From Verrucomicrobiales bacterium (GTDB lineage: Bacteria; Verrucomicrobiota; Verrucomicrobiia; Verrucomicrobiales; Akkermansiaceae), in the NCBI GenBank assembly GCA_002729295.1, contig PBTU01000009.1:25803-48605 (forward strand): 22,803 bases of DNA. Direction: 5' to 3'. The position numbers and the translations under genes were made by a program. The notes beneath the pieces are model-generated. The model ran no database searches. It was not told where the DNA came from and was given only the letters and a program-made list of their open reading frames with translations. Positions 6,448 to 15,075 of the stretch are shown here, piece by piece (position 1 is the first letter of the stretch; every line of letters starts with the position of its first letter).

Positions 6448-7257
6448 ATGAAGACCGACTCCGAACCCATCGCGAATGCCCTCCTGCGATCACTCCTCGA
6501 GAGCCCACTCCTCATCGACGACCTCCTCGAAGCTCCCTCCTTTTCCCGCTCTCATCTCGCCCTTCCCGACCCAAAACCAGCTTTCAATCTTCAACAGAAA
6601 CTCGGTCACCTCTATGAAGACGCCCTTGCCATCCTCCTGCGGGAATCACCCACCCTTGATCTCCTGAATGAAAACCTCCAAATCCGTAAAGACATCCACA
6701 CTACCATCGGCGAGTTGGATTTCCTCCTCCGCGAAAAATCCACCGGTAATCTCATCCACCTCGAACTCGCCACCAAGTTCTACCTCGCCGTCGACACTTG
6801 GGACGGTCTCACCCTCCCCGGCCCCGATGCCCGCGACAACTACCACCGAAAACTTACCCGACTCCGAAATCACCAACTCACCCTTTCTTCACGCTTCCCG
6901 GATCATCTCCCCGAAACTTATCGCAACGAATCCATCGAAACGAAGCAACTCATCTACGGCTGCCTCTTCGATCATATTCATGGCGACCAATTGGCAAACC
7001 CCGAATTCATTTCCCCCACCTGCCGACGGGGCCGCTGGCTTCACCAATACGAACTCTCCTCTCATTTCCCCAAAGAAACCCAATTCCATCTCATCCCAAA
7101 ATACCTCTGGCCCGTCCCATTTAATCTTCTCACCGACATCCCCCTCGAATCTTGGCAGCCCGATGAACCAATCGATCGCTGCCTCATGATCCATGCTGGC
7201 GACGACCCAACCCCTTACTTCATCGCTCCAGATTCCTACCCCAAATTCAACTCCTAA
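6448..7257 (+). CDS. DUF1853 family protein with PD-(D/E)XK-like nuclease fold
   Basis: The 269-residue, cytoplasmic-looking product matches DUF1853 (PF08907). The diagnostic blocks are LGHLYEDAL, then IGELDFLL (Glu89 and Asp91), then HLELATKFYL (Glu106 and Lys110), in the spacing expected of a PD-(D/E)XK-type catalytic core. A C-terminal block contains RGRWLHQYEL and KYLWPVPF, also typical. The biological role of DUF1853 is unknown; a nucleic-acid-cleaving or repair role is a guess from the fold. It differs in theme from the surrounding secreted carbohydrate enzymes and has no signal peptide. It lies divergent from the NTF2-like gene and 43 bases upstream of the PhoD-like gene on the same strand. 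No Shine-Dalgarno is visible before the ATG. Confidence 0.8.
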   Translation: MKTDSEPIANALLRSLLESPLLIDDLLEAPSFSRSHLALPDPKPAFNLQQKLGHLYEDALAILLRESPTLDLLNENLQIRKDIHTTIGELDFLLREKSTGNLIHLELATKFYLAVDTWDGLTLPGPDARDNYHRKLTRLRNHQLTLSSRFPDHLPETYRNESIETKQLIYGCLFDHIHGDQLANPEFISPTCRRGRWLHQYELSSHFPKETQFHLIPKYLWPVPFNLLTDIPLESWQPDEPIDRCLMIHAGDDPTPYFIAPDSYPKFNS

Positions 7258-7300
7258 AAAATGACAGTGCATTCTTCGGCAAGCTATTCAGAGTAGCAAA

Positions 7301-9127
7301 ATGTTCAGGCCCATCGTTCTTCTCTTTTCCTTCCTCTCTCTCTCCGCCTCGGCGCAAGACCACCGCGATCCCATCCGCCTGACCCACGGACCGATGCTCG
7401 GAAAGCCCACCACCGACTCCGTCCTCGTCTGGGGCCGGACTTCCGAGGAAGGCGAATTCGTCGTCAAATACGGCCTCGCCGAAAACGCCCTCAATCAAAC
7501 CAGCCAACCGGCCACCACCAAGATCGGACACGACCTCACCGGCTTCACCCAGCTCTCCGGACTGAAGGGCGACACCCGTTACCATTACCAAATCTTCGTC
7601 GAGGGAAACCCTCACGGCCTCCCCGGATCCTTCCTCACTCTTCCCTCCAAGAAAGACAGCATCCACCCCGAACACAATCCCGAAGGCCTCTTTAATTTCC
7701 GATTCGAAGTCGGTTCCTGCGCCAACCAAAACCCGATCCACGGCATCGGCCACCGCGCACCCGTCTACGAAAACCTCAACCAGGACTGGGCCGACAAGAC
7801 TCACTTCCACATCATGAACGGGGATTGGCTTTACGAAGAGCTCCGCACCTATCCCGCCGAAGCCTGGCGCCTCACCCAGGGTGTCAATGCCCTCCCGCCC
7901 GTCGTCGAAAACGCTCCATCCATCGTCGGAGTTTGGGAAAACTACAAACTCTACATGAGCCGCGGCGTCGAACGCGCCAAATGGCATCGCAACGTCCCGA
8001 GCTACTTTACCTTCGATGACCACGAACTCGTCAACGACATCTGGGGCTCAGCCGAAACCGGCAAGCGCCACCGCCGCACCGTCTTCCGCGATATCGGAAC
8101 GCGCGCCTTTTACGACTACCTCGGTTGGGCCAATCCCGTCGCTCACTCCAACAAAGTCCACATTGGCCGCGGCCAAATGAAAGAAGGCAGCGACCTTCTT
8201 ATCGATTCCAACACCGACTTCACCAAACTCCCGCTCGATGAAATGGGCAACCTCCACGTCCACTGGGGCACGCCCGAAGCCGGGGTCAACGACCTCAAAT
8301 TCGACAACGACGAGGGCCACAAGAATTCTTACGTCTACGACATCGCCAAGGTCGTTGATAAACACACCTTGCAGCTCCACATGCCCGCCAAGGTCAGCGA
8401 CACCGTGAGCTACTCCATCGCCCGACGTTCCTACGGAAATTTTCGCGTCGCGAATTGCGAGTTCTTCCTCCTCGATACCCGCAGCTCACGCGACATGCAC
8501 GACGTCACCGACCGCGGAAAGGAAGGCATTTCCATGATCGGGAAATCCCAGCGCGAATGGCTTCTCAAATCAATGAAGGAAAGCGACGCCGATTTCTTTT
8601 TCCTCACTTCCTCGGTCCCCTTCATGATCCCTCACAGCGGCGCGGGCGGATTCGAAGCCGCCGGCAACAAAGAGGAAGCCTGGACCGGGTTTTTCCACGA
8701 ACGCGAAAAGCTCATTAACGAATGGGACAAGCTCGGAAAGAAAGTCTTCGTCCTCACCGGCGACCTCCACAACAGCTTCGCCATCAAGATCACCGATAAC
8801 GTCTGGGAGTTTTGCTGCGGGCCTCACAACAGCGTGAACCACGTCCCCAAAAACGACGAGATGGATCGCCCCGCCACCGGCATCTTCGACTGGGGTCCGC
8901 GCAAATGCGACATCCGCTGGAGCTCCTACATCCTCCCCGACCTTCCGCGCCTCGAACGCCTCTACCCGCACTTCTGCGTCGTTCAGGTCAACAACGTCTT
9001 CAACATGCCCAAGAAGCTCGGCGACAATCGACTCGTCGCCTACCCGCACCCGCAGGTCATCTTCCAATACTACGACGGCCGCACCGGGGATCTCGCCTAC
9101 GCCGAAGCCATTTCTCTGGACCGGTAG
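7301..9127 (+). CDS. PhoD-like alkaline phosphatase/phosphodiesterase, exported
   Basis: This 608-residue protein has a Sec signal peptide (cleavage near residue 18, SASA-QD) and an N-terminal fibronectin-like PhoD_N domain at about 25-110 with GPMLGKPTTDSVLVWGR. A PhoD metallophosphatase domain follows. Metal-site motifs are visible: MNGDW around 172-176, FDDHE at 238-242, LLDTRSSRD, and LTGDLHNS with Gly487-Asn491. PhoD-type enzymes use metal ions to release phosphate from esters and diesters outside the cytoplasm (family knowledge). Bacillus PhoD is Tat-exported, whereas this one has a plain Sec-type leader. An insertion of about 100 residues around 275-370 (including a MGNLHVHWGTPEAG segment) is longer than in small family members. 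No pho-box-like repeat was recognised upstream. The next gene, a sulfatase, follows after 120 bases. Confidence 0.87.
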   Translation: MFRPIVLLFSFLSLSASAQDHRDPIRLTHGPMLGKPTTDSVLVWGRTSEEGEFVVKYGLAENALNQTSQPATTKIGHDLTGFTQLSGLKGDTRYHYQIFVEGNPHGLPGSFLTLPSKKDSIHPEHNPEGLFNFRFEVGSCANQNPIHGIGHRAPVYENLNQDWADKTHFHIMNGDWLYEELRTYPAEAWRLTQGVNALPPVVENAPSIVGVWENYKLYMSRGVERAKWHRNVPSYFTFDDHELVNDIWGSAETGKRHRRTVFRDIGTRAFYDYLGWANPVAHSNKVHIGRGQMKEGSDLLIDSNTDFTKLPLDEMGNLHVHWGTPEAGVNDLKFDNDEGHKNSYVYDIAKVVDKHTLQLHMPAKVSDTVSYSIARRSYGNFRVANCEFFLLDTRSSRDMHDVTDRGKEGISMIGKSQREWLLKSMKESDADFFFLTSSVPFMIPHSGAGGFEAAGNKEEAWTGFFHEREKLINEWDKLGKKVFVLTGDLHNSFAIKITDNVWEFCCGPHNSVNHVPKNDEMDRPATGIFDWGPRKCDIRWSSYILPDLPRLERLYPHFCVVQVNNVFNMPKKLGDNRLVAYPHPQVIFQYYDGRTGDLAYAEAISLDR

Positions 9128-9154
9128 GACAAATCCCCCATCAACCGCCTATTT

Positions 9155-9181
9155 TTGAAAATTTCACAAGAATAATATCGT
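9155..9181 (+). promoter_or_regulatory. AT-rich promoter candidate upstream of the CRPSL-type sulfatase
   Basis: The 120-base gap between the PhoD-like gene and the sulfatase contains TTGAAA (9155-9160) and TATCGT (9176-9181) with 15 bases between them, inside a conspicuous AT-rich tract of otherwise GC-richer DNA. The match to sigma-70 boxes is partial. The sulfatase could also be read from the upstream gene. Confidence 0.25.
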
Positions 9182-9247
9182 ATTTTGCCGCCCGGAAAGC
9201 TCTCCAAACGATCTCTTCCTCTCTCAAAGTCTCACTTGAATCCACTC

Positions 9248-10591
9248 ATGAAACACATCTTCATCATTCTCACAATCTGCCTGACCCAACTCGGTCTCGC
9301 AGAGAAGCCCAATGTCGTCCTCATTCTCTCCGATGACCAATCCTGGACCGACTACGGGTTTACCGGACACAAAATCATCAAAACTCCGCGGATCGACAAG
9401 TTCGCCTCCGAGTCCCTTACCTACACCCGCGGCTACGTCACTTCTCCGCTTTGCCGACCTTCTCTCGCCTCCATCTTCACCGGACTCCACACCCCTGTGC
9501 ACGGCATCACCGGAAACGATCTTCTTGTCGAAGGACTCAAAGGTCGCTCCTCACGCTCAGCTCCCAAAACAGCTCCCTTCCACGAACAAATTTATGCCGG
9601 ATTCCAAAAGCAAGCCAACCTAGCCCGCCTCCTCGGAGACGCCGGATACCTCTCCTTACAGACCGGAAAATTCTGGGAAGGAAAACCACAACGCCACGGT
9701 TTCTCCAATGCCATGACACACGCCGATCCCAAAAAAGGCGGTCGCCACGGTGACGTCGGCTTGAAGATCTCCCGCACCGGCATTGCCCCCATCGAGTCCT
9801 TCCTCGATGAAGCCAAGAAAGAGGAAAAACCCTTCTTCATTTGGCACGCCCCCTTCCTTCCCCACACTCCGCACAATCCGCCCAAAAAACTCTACGATAA
9901 ATACCTCAAACTCGAGCCCAACAAATTCATCGCCCGCTACTACGCCATGGTCGAATGGTTCGACCAGACCTGCGGTGAACTTTTCGACGAACTCGACTCC
10001 CGCGGCCTCGGCAAAAACACCATCATCGTCTATGTATGCGACAACGGCTGGATCCAATCCGGCGACTCGGGGAAGTATGCCCCACAATCCAAACAAGAAC
10101 CACACGAAGGCGGCATCCGAACTCCCATTATGGTCAAGTGGCCCGACAAAGTCCCTGCCGTCATGGACCAGAAAACCCTCGTTTCCTCCATCGACATTGC
10201 GCCCACCATCTTGAAAGCCTGCGGCCTTGAAGTGCCCAAAGCCATGACCGGCCTCGACCTCCGCAACACCGCAGCCCTCGCTAGACGCAACGTGATCTTC
10301 GGCTACGACGGAAACCACGACATGCAGGACGTCAACAATACCACCTCCAACTGCGAGTCCCGCTACATCGTCGAAGGCGACTGGAAACTCATCGATCACA
10401 TCAACAACACCTCCTTCGCAAAGAGATACAACGGACGCTACACCGGACGCCCCGGCAATGAGGCGGGCAAAGCCGAACTTTACAACCTCGCCACAGACCC
10501 ACACGAAAAAACCAACCTCGCCGACAAACACCCCGAAAAAATCACGGCCCTCAGAAAGTCCCTCGACGCTTGGTGGAAACCCGGAAAATAA
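9248..10591 (+). CDS. Exported sulfatase with atypical CRPSL active-site motif
   Basis: The 447-residue protein has a signal peptide (MKHIFIILTICLTQLGLA) and a type I sulfatase/alkaline-phosphatase fold. It shows metal-binding Asp29-Asp30 in LILSDDQSW, the active-site block SPLCRPSLASIFTG with Cys69, GKFWEG in the GKW-type lysine block, HAPFLPHTPH, and CDNGW with the late Asp-Asn. The canonical formylglycine motif is C-x-P-S/A-R; here the last position is Leu73 instead of Arg, which may alter maturation or substrate class. The start is set at 9248, where the signal peptide begins; an in-frame ATG at 9185 would add 21 charged residues before it. The enzyme probably removes sulfate from carbohydrates outside the cytoplasm. 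Confidence 0.87.
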   Translation: MKHIFIILTICLTQLGLAEKPNVVLILSDDQSWTDYGFTGHKIIKTPRIDKFASESLTYTRGYVTSPLCRPSLASIFTGLHTPVHGITGNDLLVEGLKGRSSRSAPKTAPFHEQIYAGFQKQANLARLLGDAGYLSLQTGKFWEGKPQRHGFSNAMTHADPKKGGRHGDVGLKISRTGIAPIESFLDEAKKEEKPFFIWHAPFLPHTPHNPPKKLYDKYLKLEPNKFIARYYAMVEWFDQTCGELFDELDSRGLGKNTIIVYVCDNGWIQSGDSGKYAPQSKQEPHEGGIRTPIMVKWPDKVPAVMDQKTLVSSIDIAPTILKACGLEVPKAMTGLDLRNTAALARRNVIFGYDGNHDMQDVNNTTSNCESRYIVEGDWKLIDHINNTSFAKRYNGRYTGRPGNEAGKAELYNLATDPHEKTNLADKHPEKITALRKSLDAWWKPGK

Positions 10592-10598
10592 AGACCTG

Positions 10599-10688
10599 AT
10601 GAATGTTCTCAACCCTCTCCTGGAGGCTGAGCTCATCATCAAGGAAGGCTCTGAGAAAACGGGCAAATACGATCTACGGGAATCATGA
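10599..10688 (+). pseudogene. 29-codon remnant resembling a winged-helix C-terminus
   Basis: Starting eight bases after the sulfatase stop, ATG at 10599 opens a short frame whose product (MNVLNPLLEAELIIKEGSEK and then TGKYDLRES) looks like the last helix and wing of a winged-helix domain. C-termini of the type LLEAGLI..G...GRY occur in RecG-like, AlbA_2/AAA and Fic proteins. The frame upstream is only an out-of-frame read of the sulfatase. I take it as the leftover 3' end of a deleted gene. A real micro-protein cannot be excluded. Confidence 0.4.
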
Positions 10689-10723
10689 GAAAAAGCTAAC
10701 TTTGCCTTTGCTCAAAACCAGAC

Positions 10724-12220
10724 CTACGCCAGCACTCCCTTGATTATCTCACCGTCATCAGTCGGGCCGATGAGGCGCTGGTTCAAGCCCTGATAGGGAA
10801 AGCTGAAGCGGTTCGGGTCAAGTCCGAGAAGGTGCAGAATAGTCGCTTGCAGGTCTCGAATACCCACCGGATCCTCTCCGATGTAATATCCAATATCGTC
10901 GGTCTGACCGAAAGCACCTGGCTTGATTCCCGCTCCTGCCATCCACATCGTGAAGGCGTGCGGGTGGTGGTCTCGGCCGTAAAAGCCTTTTTTTAATTCG
11001 TTGCGCACGTTGTTCTGCATCATCGGCGTGCGTCCAAACTCGCCGCCCCAGACGATGAGGGTTTCCTCAAAAAGCCCACGTTGTTTCAGATCTTTGATGA
11101 GGCCTGCGATGGCCTTGTCAATCTGCTGACATTTAATCGGCAAAGTCTCATCGATTGATTCGCCCAGCGACGAACCGTGGTGGTCCCAACCCCAATCGTA
11201 GAGCTGCACGAAGCGCACGCCGTTTTCGACCAGTCGCCGTGCCAGGAGACAGTTGTTGGCGAAGGTCGGATCGTCGCCCTTGTAAATCTGGCGAGGGTCG
11301 GCGGCGGTCTCGGCGGCAGAAATGTGACCCGGTTGCGCACCATAAAGATCCAGGATGTGCTTTGGTTCCTTGGTGATGTCCATCACCTCCGGCACCGACA
11401 TTTGCATGCGGAAAGCCAACTCATACTGCGAGATGCGGGTGAGGGTTTCCGGGTCGCCGATTTGCTTGTGCTGGAGCTCGTTCAGATCATTGAGCGCATC
11501 AAGGGTCTTCCGACGCATTTGACGACTCATGCCTTTCGGGTCCGAAAGATACAGGATCGGATCACCACCGTCGGTGCGGCACTGCACGCCCTGGTAAACG
11601 GTGGGTAGGAATCCCGAACCCCACAAGGATTTGCCGGCACTCGGAGTTTTACCGCCTGAGGCAAGCACCACAAAACCGGGCAGGTTCTGGTTCTCGCTGC
11701 CCAGTCCGTAGGTCACCCACGACCCCATCGATGGAGAACCAAGGAGTTGGCTTCCGGTTTGCAAAAGAAGCTGCGCGGGCGAGTGGTTGAACTGCTCGGT
11801 ATGCATTGAGCGGATAACGCAGACATCATCGATCACAGAACTGAGACCGGGAAGCAGACTGCTGATCCACTGGCCACTCTCGCCATGCTGGGCGTAGTCG
11901 AAAACCGACCCCATCATCTTTGGTTTCCCCTTGATGAAGGCGAAGCGTTTTCCCTCGAGGTATTCATCCGGGCAGACCTTGCCGTGATACTTGGTCAAGG
12001 CAGGCTTATTCTCAAACAAGTCAATCTGCGATGGCGAACCCGCCATGTGCAGATAGATGATCGACTTGGCCCTGGCGGGAATGCGGAACCGCGGTTTGGT
12101 GGGTGTCGCCGTTTCAGCCGAGAGCATTTGCTGCAGGGCGATTGCACCGAATCCAAGACCGGATTGCTTGAAAAAGTGGCGCCGTGTATTTGCGCGAAGT
12201 TGCTCGAGTTTGAGATTCAT
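10724..12220 (-). CDS. DUF1501 family protein, Tat-exported, partner of the PSD1 cytochrome
   Basis: The 498-residue product begins with a twin-arginine signal (NTRRHFFKQSGLGFG, Arg13-Arg14). The rest is a full DUF1501 domain (PF07394), a relative of the alkaline phosphatase/sulfatase superfamily. Typical blocks are LHMAGSPSQIDLFENKP, RSMHTEQFNHSPAQ, GSWVTYGLGSENQNLPGFVVL, WGGEFGRTP and GRDHHPHAFTMWMAGAG. No member has a proven reaction. Its ATG overlaps the stop of the upstream cytochrome gene as ATGA, with no Shine-Dalgarno, so translation is probably coupled and the two proteins are made in fixed ratio (inference). This DUF1549/DUF1553 + DUF1501 pairing is recurrent in Planctomycetota and Verrucomicrobiota. 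Confidence 0.92.
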   Translation of the reverse strand: MNLKLEQLRANTRRHFFKQSGLGFGAIALQQMLSAETATPTKPRFRIPARAKSIIYLHMAGSPSQIDLFENKPALTKYHGKVCPDEYLEGKRFAFIKGKPKMMGSVFDYAQHGESGQWISSLLPGLSSVIDDVCVIRSMHTEQFNHSPAQLLLQTGSQLLGSPSMGSWVTYGLGSENQNLPGFVVLASGGKTPSAGKSLWGSGFLPTVYQGVQCRTDGGDPILYLSDPKGMSRQMRRKTLDALNDLNELQHKQIGDPETLTRISQYELAFRMQMSVPEVMDITKEPKHILDLYGAQPGHISAAETAADPRQIYKGDDPTFANNCLLARRLVENGVRFVQLYDWGWDHHGSSLGESIDETLPIKCQQIDKAIAGLIKDLKQRGLFEETLIVWGGEFGRTPMMQNNVRNELKKGFYGRDHHPHAFTMWMAGAGIKPGAFGQTDDIGYYIGEDPVGIRDLQATILHLLGLDPNRFSFPYQGLNQRLIGPTDDGEIIKGVLA

Positions 12221-15075
12221 GGTTTCATCAAAGTTTCATCAAGGTTGAGGATGACGCTCGCCACGCACACCCGGGCCGCGTCGCCTTCTTTGAGTCCGGC
12301 GGACTGGAGCAGCGCCTGAGCCTCTTCCGGTTTCGATGAGAAGTCGGCTTTCATTGTCTTGTAGAGCGCGTTCAGTCGTTTCGCTTCCTCCGCGGTCGGC
12401 GGACGCGTCAGGACAAGCCGGAAGCCGTGTTCGATGTCGTTCATCCGCTTTGCTAAGGCCCCGGCTGCTTCGACGAAGGCCGTGTCGTTTAGGGTCACGA
12501 GTGCTTGCAGTGGCGTGTTGGTGCGGACCCGCCGGATTTGGCAAACTTCACCGCTGCCGGCATCAAAGGAGGTCATTGCTGGATGTGGACTGGTGCGTTT
12601 GGCGTAGGTGTAGAGCCCGCGCCGGTAGCGATCCGGCCCGGTCGCGTTTTCCCATCGTTCTCCACTGTAGGTTGACTTCCATACACCATCTGGTTGCGGT
12701 GGCATTACTGATGGGCCACCGATTTTTCGCGTTAGCAAGCCGGAAACGGCGAGCGATTGATCGCGCACCATTTCCGCTGAGAGACGAAAGCGCGATCCTC
12801 GGCTGAGCAGCCGGTTGCGTGGGTCGGCGGCAAGTCTTTCGGGCGTCACTACCGTGCTTTGACGATAGGTCTCCGACATCACGATGGTTTTCAGCAGTTG
12901 TTTGAGTGACCAACCCTTCTCACGGTAATCCACCGCCAGCCAATCGAGTAATTCGGGATGCGACGGCACCGACCCCTGCGAGCCGAAGTCCTCCTCGGTC
13001 TCGACGATGCCGATGCCGAAAAGCCGCGCCCAGACTCGGTTTACCATGACTCGTGCGGTGAGCGGGTTCCCCGGCTGCATCAGCCACTGCGCAACGCCCA
13101 ATCTGTTCGCTGGCGATGCGCTGGGAAGCTTACCGAACACCTTCGGCACGCCCGCTTCGACTTCGTCGCCTTGATCGAGAAAATTGCCGCGGTTGTGAAC
13201 GCGAGTCATACGACGCTTCGCCCCAACGAGCTCTCGCATGATCGCGGTCTTGGAAATTTTGGATTGCACACCCTTGAGGATCTTCTGTGTTGCTGTCAAT
13301 TTCGCGTGCAGTTCGCGCGTCGGTCCGTGGACCTGTTCGAAAAACATTTTTTCCAGACCCGCGACCGGGTTGATATCCGCCGTTAGCCATTTCACTGAAT
13401 GTGTACTTGCTGACAAGCGGAAGGATTCGAAAATCAGCCCTTGGCCGTATTCCATGTCCAAAGTCAGGCGCAGTTGCCCGCCGGAGATTGGCTTGGCAAA
13501 ATCGAAGACCGCAGCGTGTGGCTCGGAGGCCCTGGGGGAAAACGCCCAGCCCGCTTCCGGCTTGCCGTCAATCGCCCTGGCGACATCCCAACCGCGTTGC
13601 GAAAAATCAGCGCGCGGGTTGACGAGTTTGAGCTTCTTGGGTTTGGCACCCGGGACAAGAAACTCCGCGGTGAGCTCACGCAAGGCCACGTTCTTATCCT
13701 GCCACTTGCCGCCCGCTTTTTTGGGTAACGCATCGATACGCAAGGCGGTTGAGTCTCCCCCAGTCGGCAGATTAAGCGTCAGGGTCCATGTGTCCTTCTC
13801 CGGATTTTCCGAGCTGACTTTGAGCGCCCCGTCGGCTGCCTGCTTCAGCGTCACACCCTGCTTGGACTCCATCCCGGCCAGCTTCAACGGTTGCCAGAGC
13901 GGTGTCTTTTTAAAGGTCTCTTTCCACTTGGAAAAAGCCTTCGCGTAACCCGCTGGGTTTGCTTTTAGCTGTTGATTAAGGGCCGCAATTTCCACTTCGA
14001 ACTTCGCGACTTGTTTGCTTTGCTCGGCCGTGGGAGTGGGCATCACAGGCGTGACCCGATCGGCGTCTTCAGTTTGGTTGAAGAAACTGTAGAATGAGTA
14101 ATATTCTTCGATCGTGATTGGGTCATACTTGTGCGTGTGACACTTGGCGCATCCCATCGTGAGCCCCATCCAAACCTGCATCGTGGTGTCTACCCGGTCC
14201 TTGACAGCGGCAACGCGAAACTCCTCATCGTCCGTGCCTCCCTCGTCATTTTCCATCGTGTTACGATGAAAAGCGGTTGCCAGAATTTGTTCAGTCCTAG
14301 GCTTGGACAAGAGGTCACCGGCGAGTTGTTCGATGGTGAACTGGTCGTAGGGAAGATCGCGGTTCAGCGCCTTGATCACCCAATCGCGGTAGCGCCACAT
14401 GTCGCGGTGACGGTCTTTCTCGTAACCTTTCGTGTCCGCAAAGCGCGCCAAGTCGAGCCACATCCGTGCCCAATGTTCACCGAAATCCTCAGCCTCCAAC
14501 AATTGATCAACCACTGCTTCAAAGTCGCCTGATTTAACGAAGGCATCCGCGTCCTCAATCGTAGGCGGTAGCCCAGTGAGGTCGAGCGACACCCGGCGGA
14601 TCAACGCGTAACGATCCGCCTCGTCTGCAGGCGCAAGCCCGGTCGTTTTCTTTAGTTGCTCACCGACAAAATAATCGATGGGATGCCTGCCCTCCGGCAC
14701 GGCAGCTTTGACGGGGGGCTCAAAGGACCAGTGCGTGTCGTATTCTCCTCCTGAAGCGACCCAGGTCCGCAGCAGTTTTTTTTGAGCCTCGGTGAGAACA
14801 TGACCCGTGTCCTGCGGCGGCATGAGGTCCTCTTCATCATTCGTTTCGATCCGATAAATCAACTCACTGTCTTCCACCGGCCCTAGGGCATCCTTCGCGC
14901 CCTTGGCCGTATCAAGCCGAAGCCCGCCTTCGCGGGACTCCTTGTCCGGTCCATGACAGGCGAAACAGTTCGCCGAAAGAATAGGACGAATGTCGCGATT
15001 GAAATTCACCGCCGCCTGACCGGAATCAATCGCAATTCCAAATGAGGTTAAAAAGAAGAGGCTGACTCTCGACAT
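12217..15075 (-). CDS. PSCyt1-DUF1549-DUF1553 (PSD1) multidomain c-type cytochrome protein
   Basis: With the start at 15075 the protein has 952 residues and a Sec signal peptide ending near residue 22. A planctomycete cytochrome c domain (PSCyt1) covers 24-115, with haem site CFACH at 37-41 and MPP at 85-87 as a possible axial methionine. DUF1549 (PSCyt2) covers about 130-345, with a second CxxCH (CAKCH, 309-313) followed by HKYDP. The middle, about 350-650, includes a discoidin-like stretch (AIDGKPEAGWAF). DUF1553 (PSD1) covers about 655-910, with NPLTARVMVNRVWARLFG and RRVRTNTPLQAL. The role of the family is unknown; periplasmic electron transfer coupled to substrate oxidation is inferred from the haem sites. 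An in-frame ATG at 15159 is rejected because it puts 28 charged residues before the signal peptide and overlaps the divergent regulator gene. Confidence 0.92.
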   Translation of the reverse strand: MSRVSLFFLTSFGIAIDSGQAAVNFNRDIRPILSANCFACHGPDKESREGGLRLDTAKGAKDALGPVEDSELIYRIETNDEEDLMPPQDTGHVLTEAQKKLLRTWVASGGEYDTHWSFEPPVKAAVPEGRHPIDYFVGEQLKKTTGLAPADEADRYALIRRVSLDLTGLPPTIEDADAFVKSGDFEAVVDQLLEAEDFGEHWARMWLDLARFADTKGYEKDRHRDMWRYRDWVIKALNRDLPYDQFTIEQLAGDLLSKPRTEQILATAFHRNTMENDEGGTDDEEFRVAAVKDRVDTTMQVWMGLTMGCAKCHTHKYDPITIEEYYSFYSFFNQTEDADRVTPVMPTPTAEQSKQVAKFEVEIAALNQQLKANPAGYAKAFSKWKETFKKTPLWQPLKLAGMESKQGVTLKQAADGALKVSSENPEKDTWTLTLNLPTGGDSTALRIDALPKKAGGKWQDKNVALRELTAEFLVPGAKPKKLKLVNPRADFSQRGWDVARAIDGKPEAGWAFSPRASEPHAAVFDFAKPISGGQLRLTLDMEYGQGLIFESFRLSASTHSVKWLTADINPVAGLEKMFFEQVHGPTRELHAKLTATQKILKGVQSKISKTAIMRELVGAKRRMTRVHNRGNFLDQGDEVEAGVPKVFGKLPSASPANRLGVAQWLMQPGNPLTARVMVNRVWARLFGIGIVETEEDFGSQGSVPSHPELLDWLAVDYREKGWSLKQLLKTIVMSETYRQSTVVTPERLAADPRNRLLSRGSRFRLSAEMVRDQSLAVSGLLTRKIGGPSVMPPQPDGVWKSTYSGERWENATGPDRYRRGLYTYAKRTSPHPAMTSFDAGSGEVCQIRRVRTNTPLQALVTLNDTAFVEAAGALAKRMNDIEHGFRLVLTRPPTAEEAKRLNALYKTMKADFSSKPEEAQALLQSAGLKEGDAARVCVASVILNLDETLMKP
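12222..12242. repeat. Tandem 10-bp direct repeat at the PSD1/DUF1501 junction
   Basis: GTTTCATCAA occurs twice (12222-12231 and 12233-12242) with one base between, an 11-base period. It encodes the last residues of the cytochrome protein and lies immediately before the ATGA overlap with the DUF1501 start. Because 11 is not a multiple of three, gain or loss of one unit would shift the stop codon and alter the coupling of the two genes. Confidence 0.5.

Noticed and set aside
7247..8023. 258-codon minus-strand frame
   Set aside because: It is antisense to the PhoD-like gene start and has no recognisable features.
9185..9247. N-terminal extension of the sulfatase
   Set aside because: It adds 21 basic residues before a complete signal peptide and begins in the AT-rich promoter-like tract.
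9656..10666. 336-codon minus-strand frame
   Set aside because: It is antisense to the sulfatase at 9248-10591 and rich in Val, Gly and Phe, without domain signals.
13238..13948. 236-codon plus-strand frame
   Set aside because: It is antisense to the PSD1 gene in the region between DUF1549 and DUF1553; composition is shadow-like.
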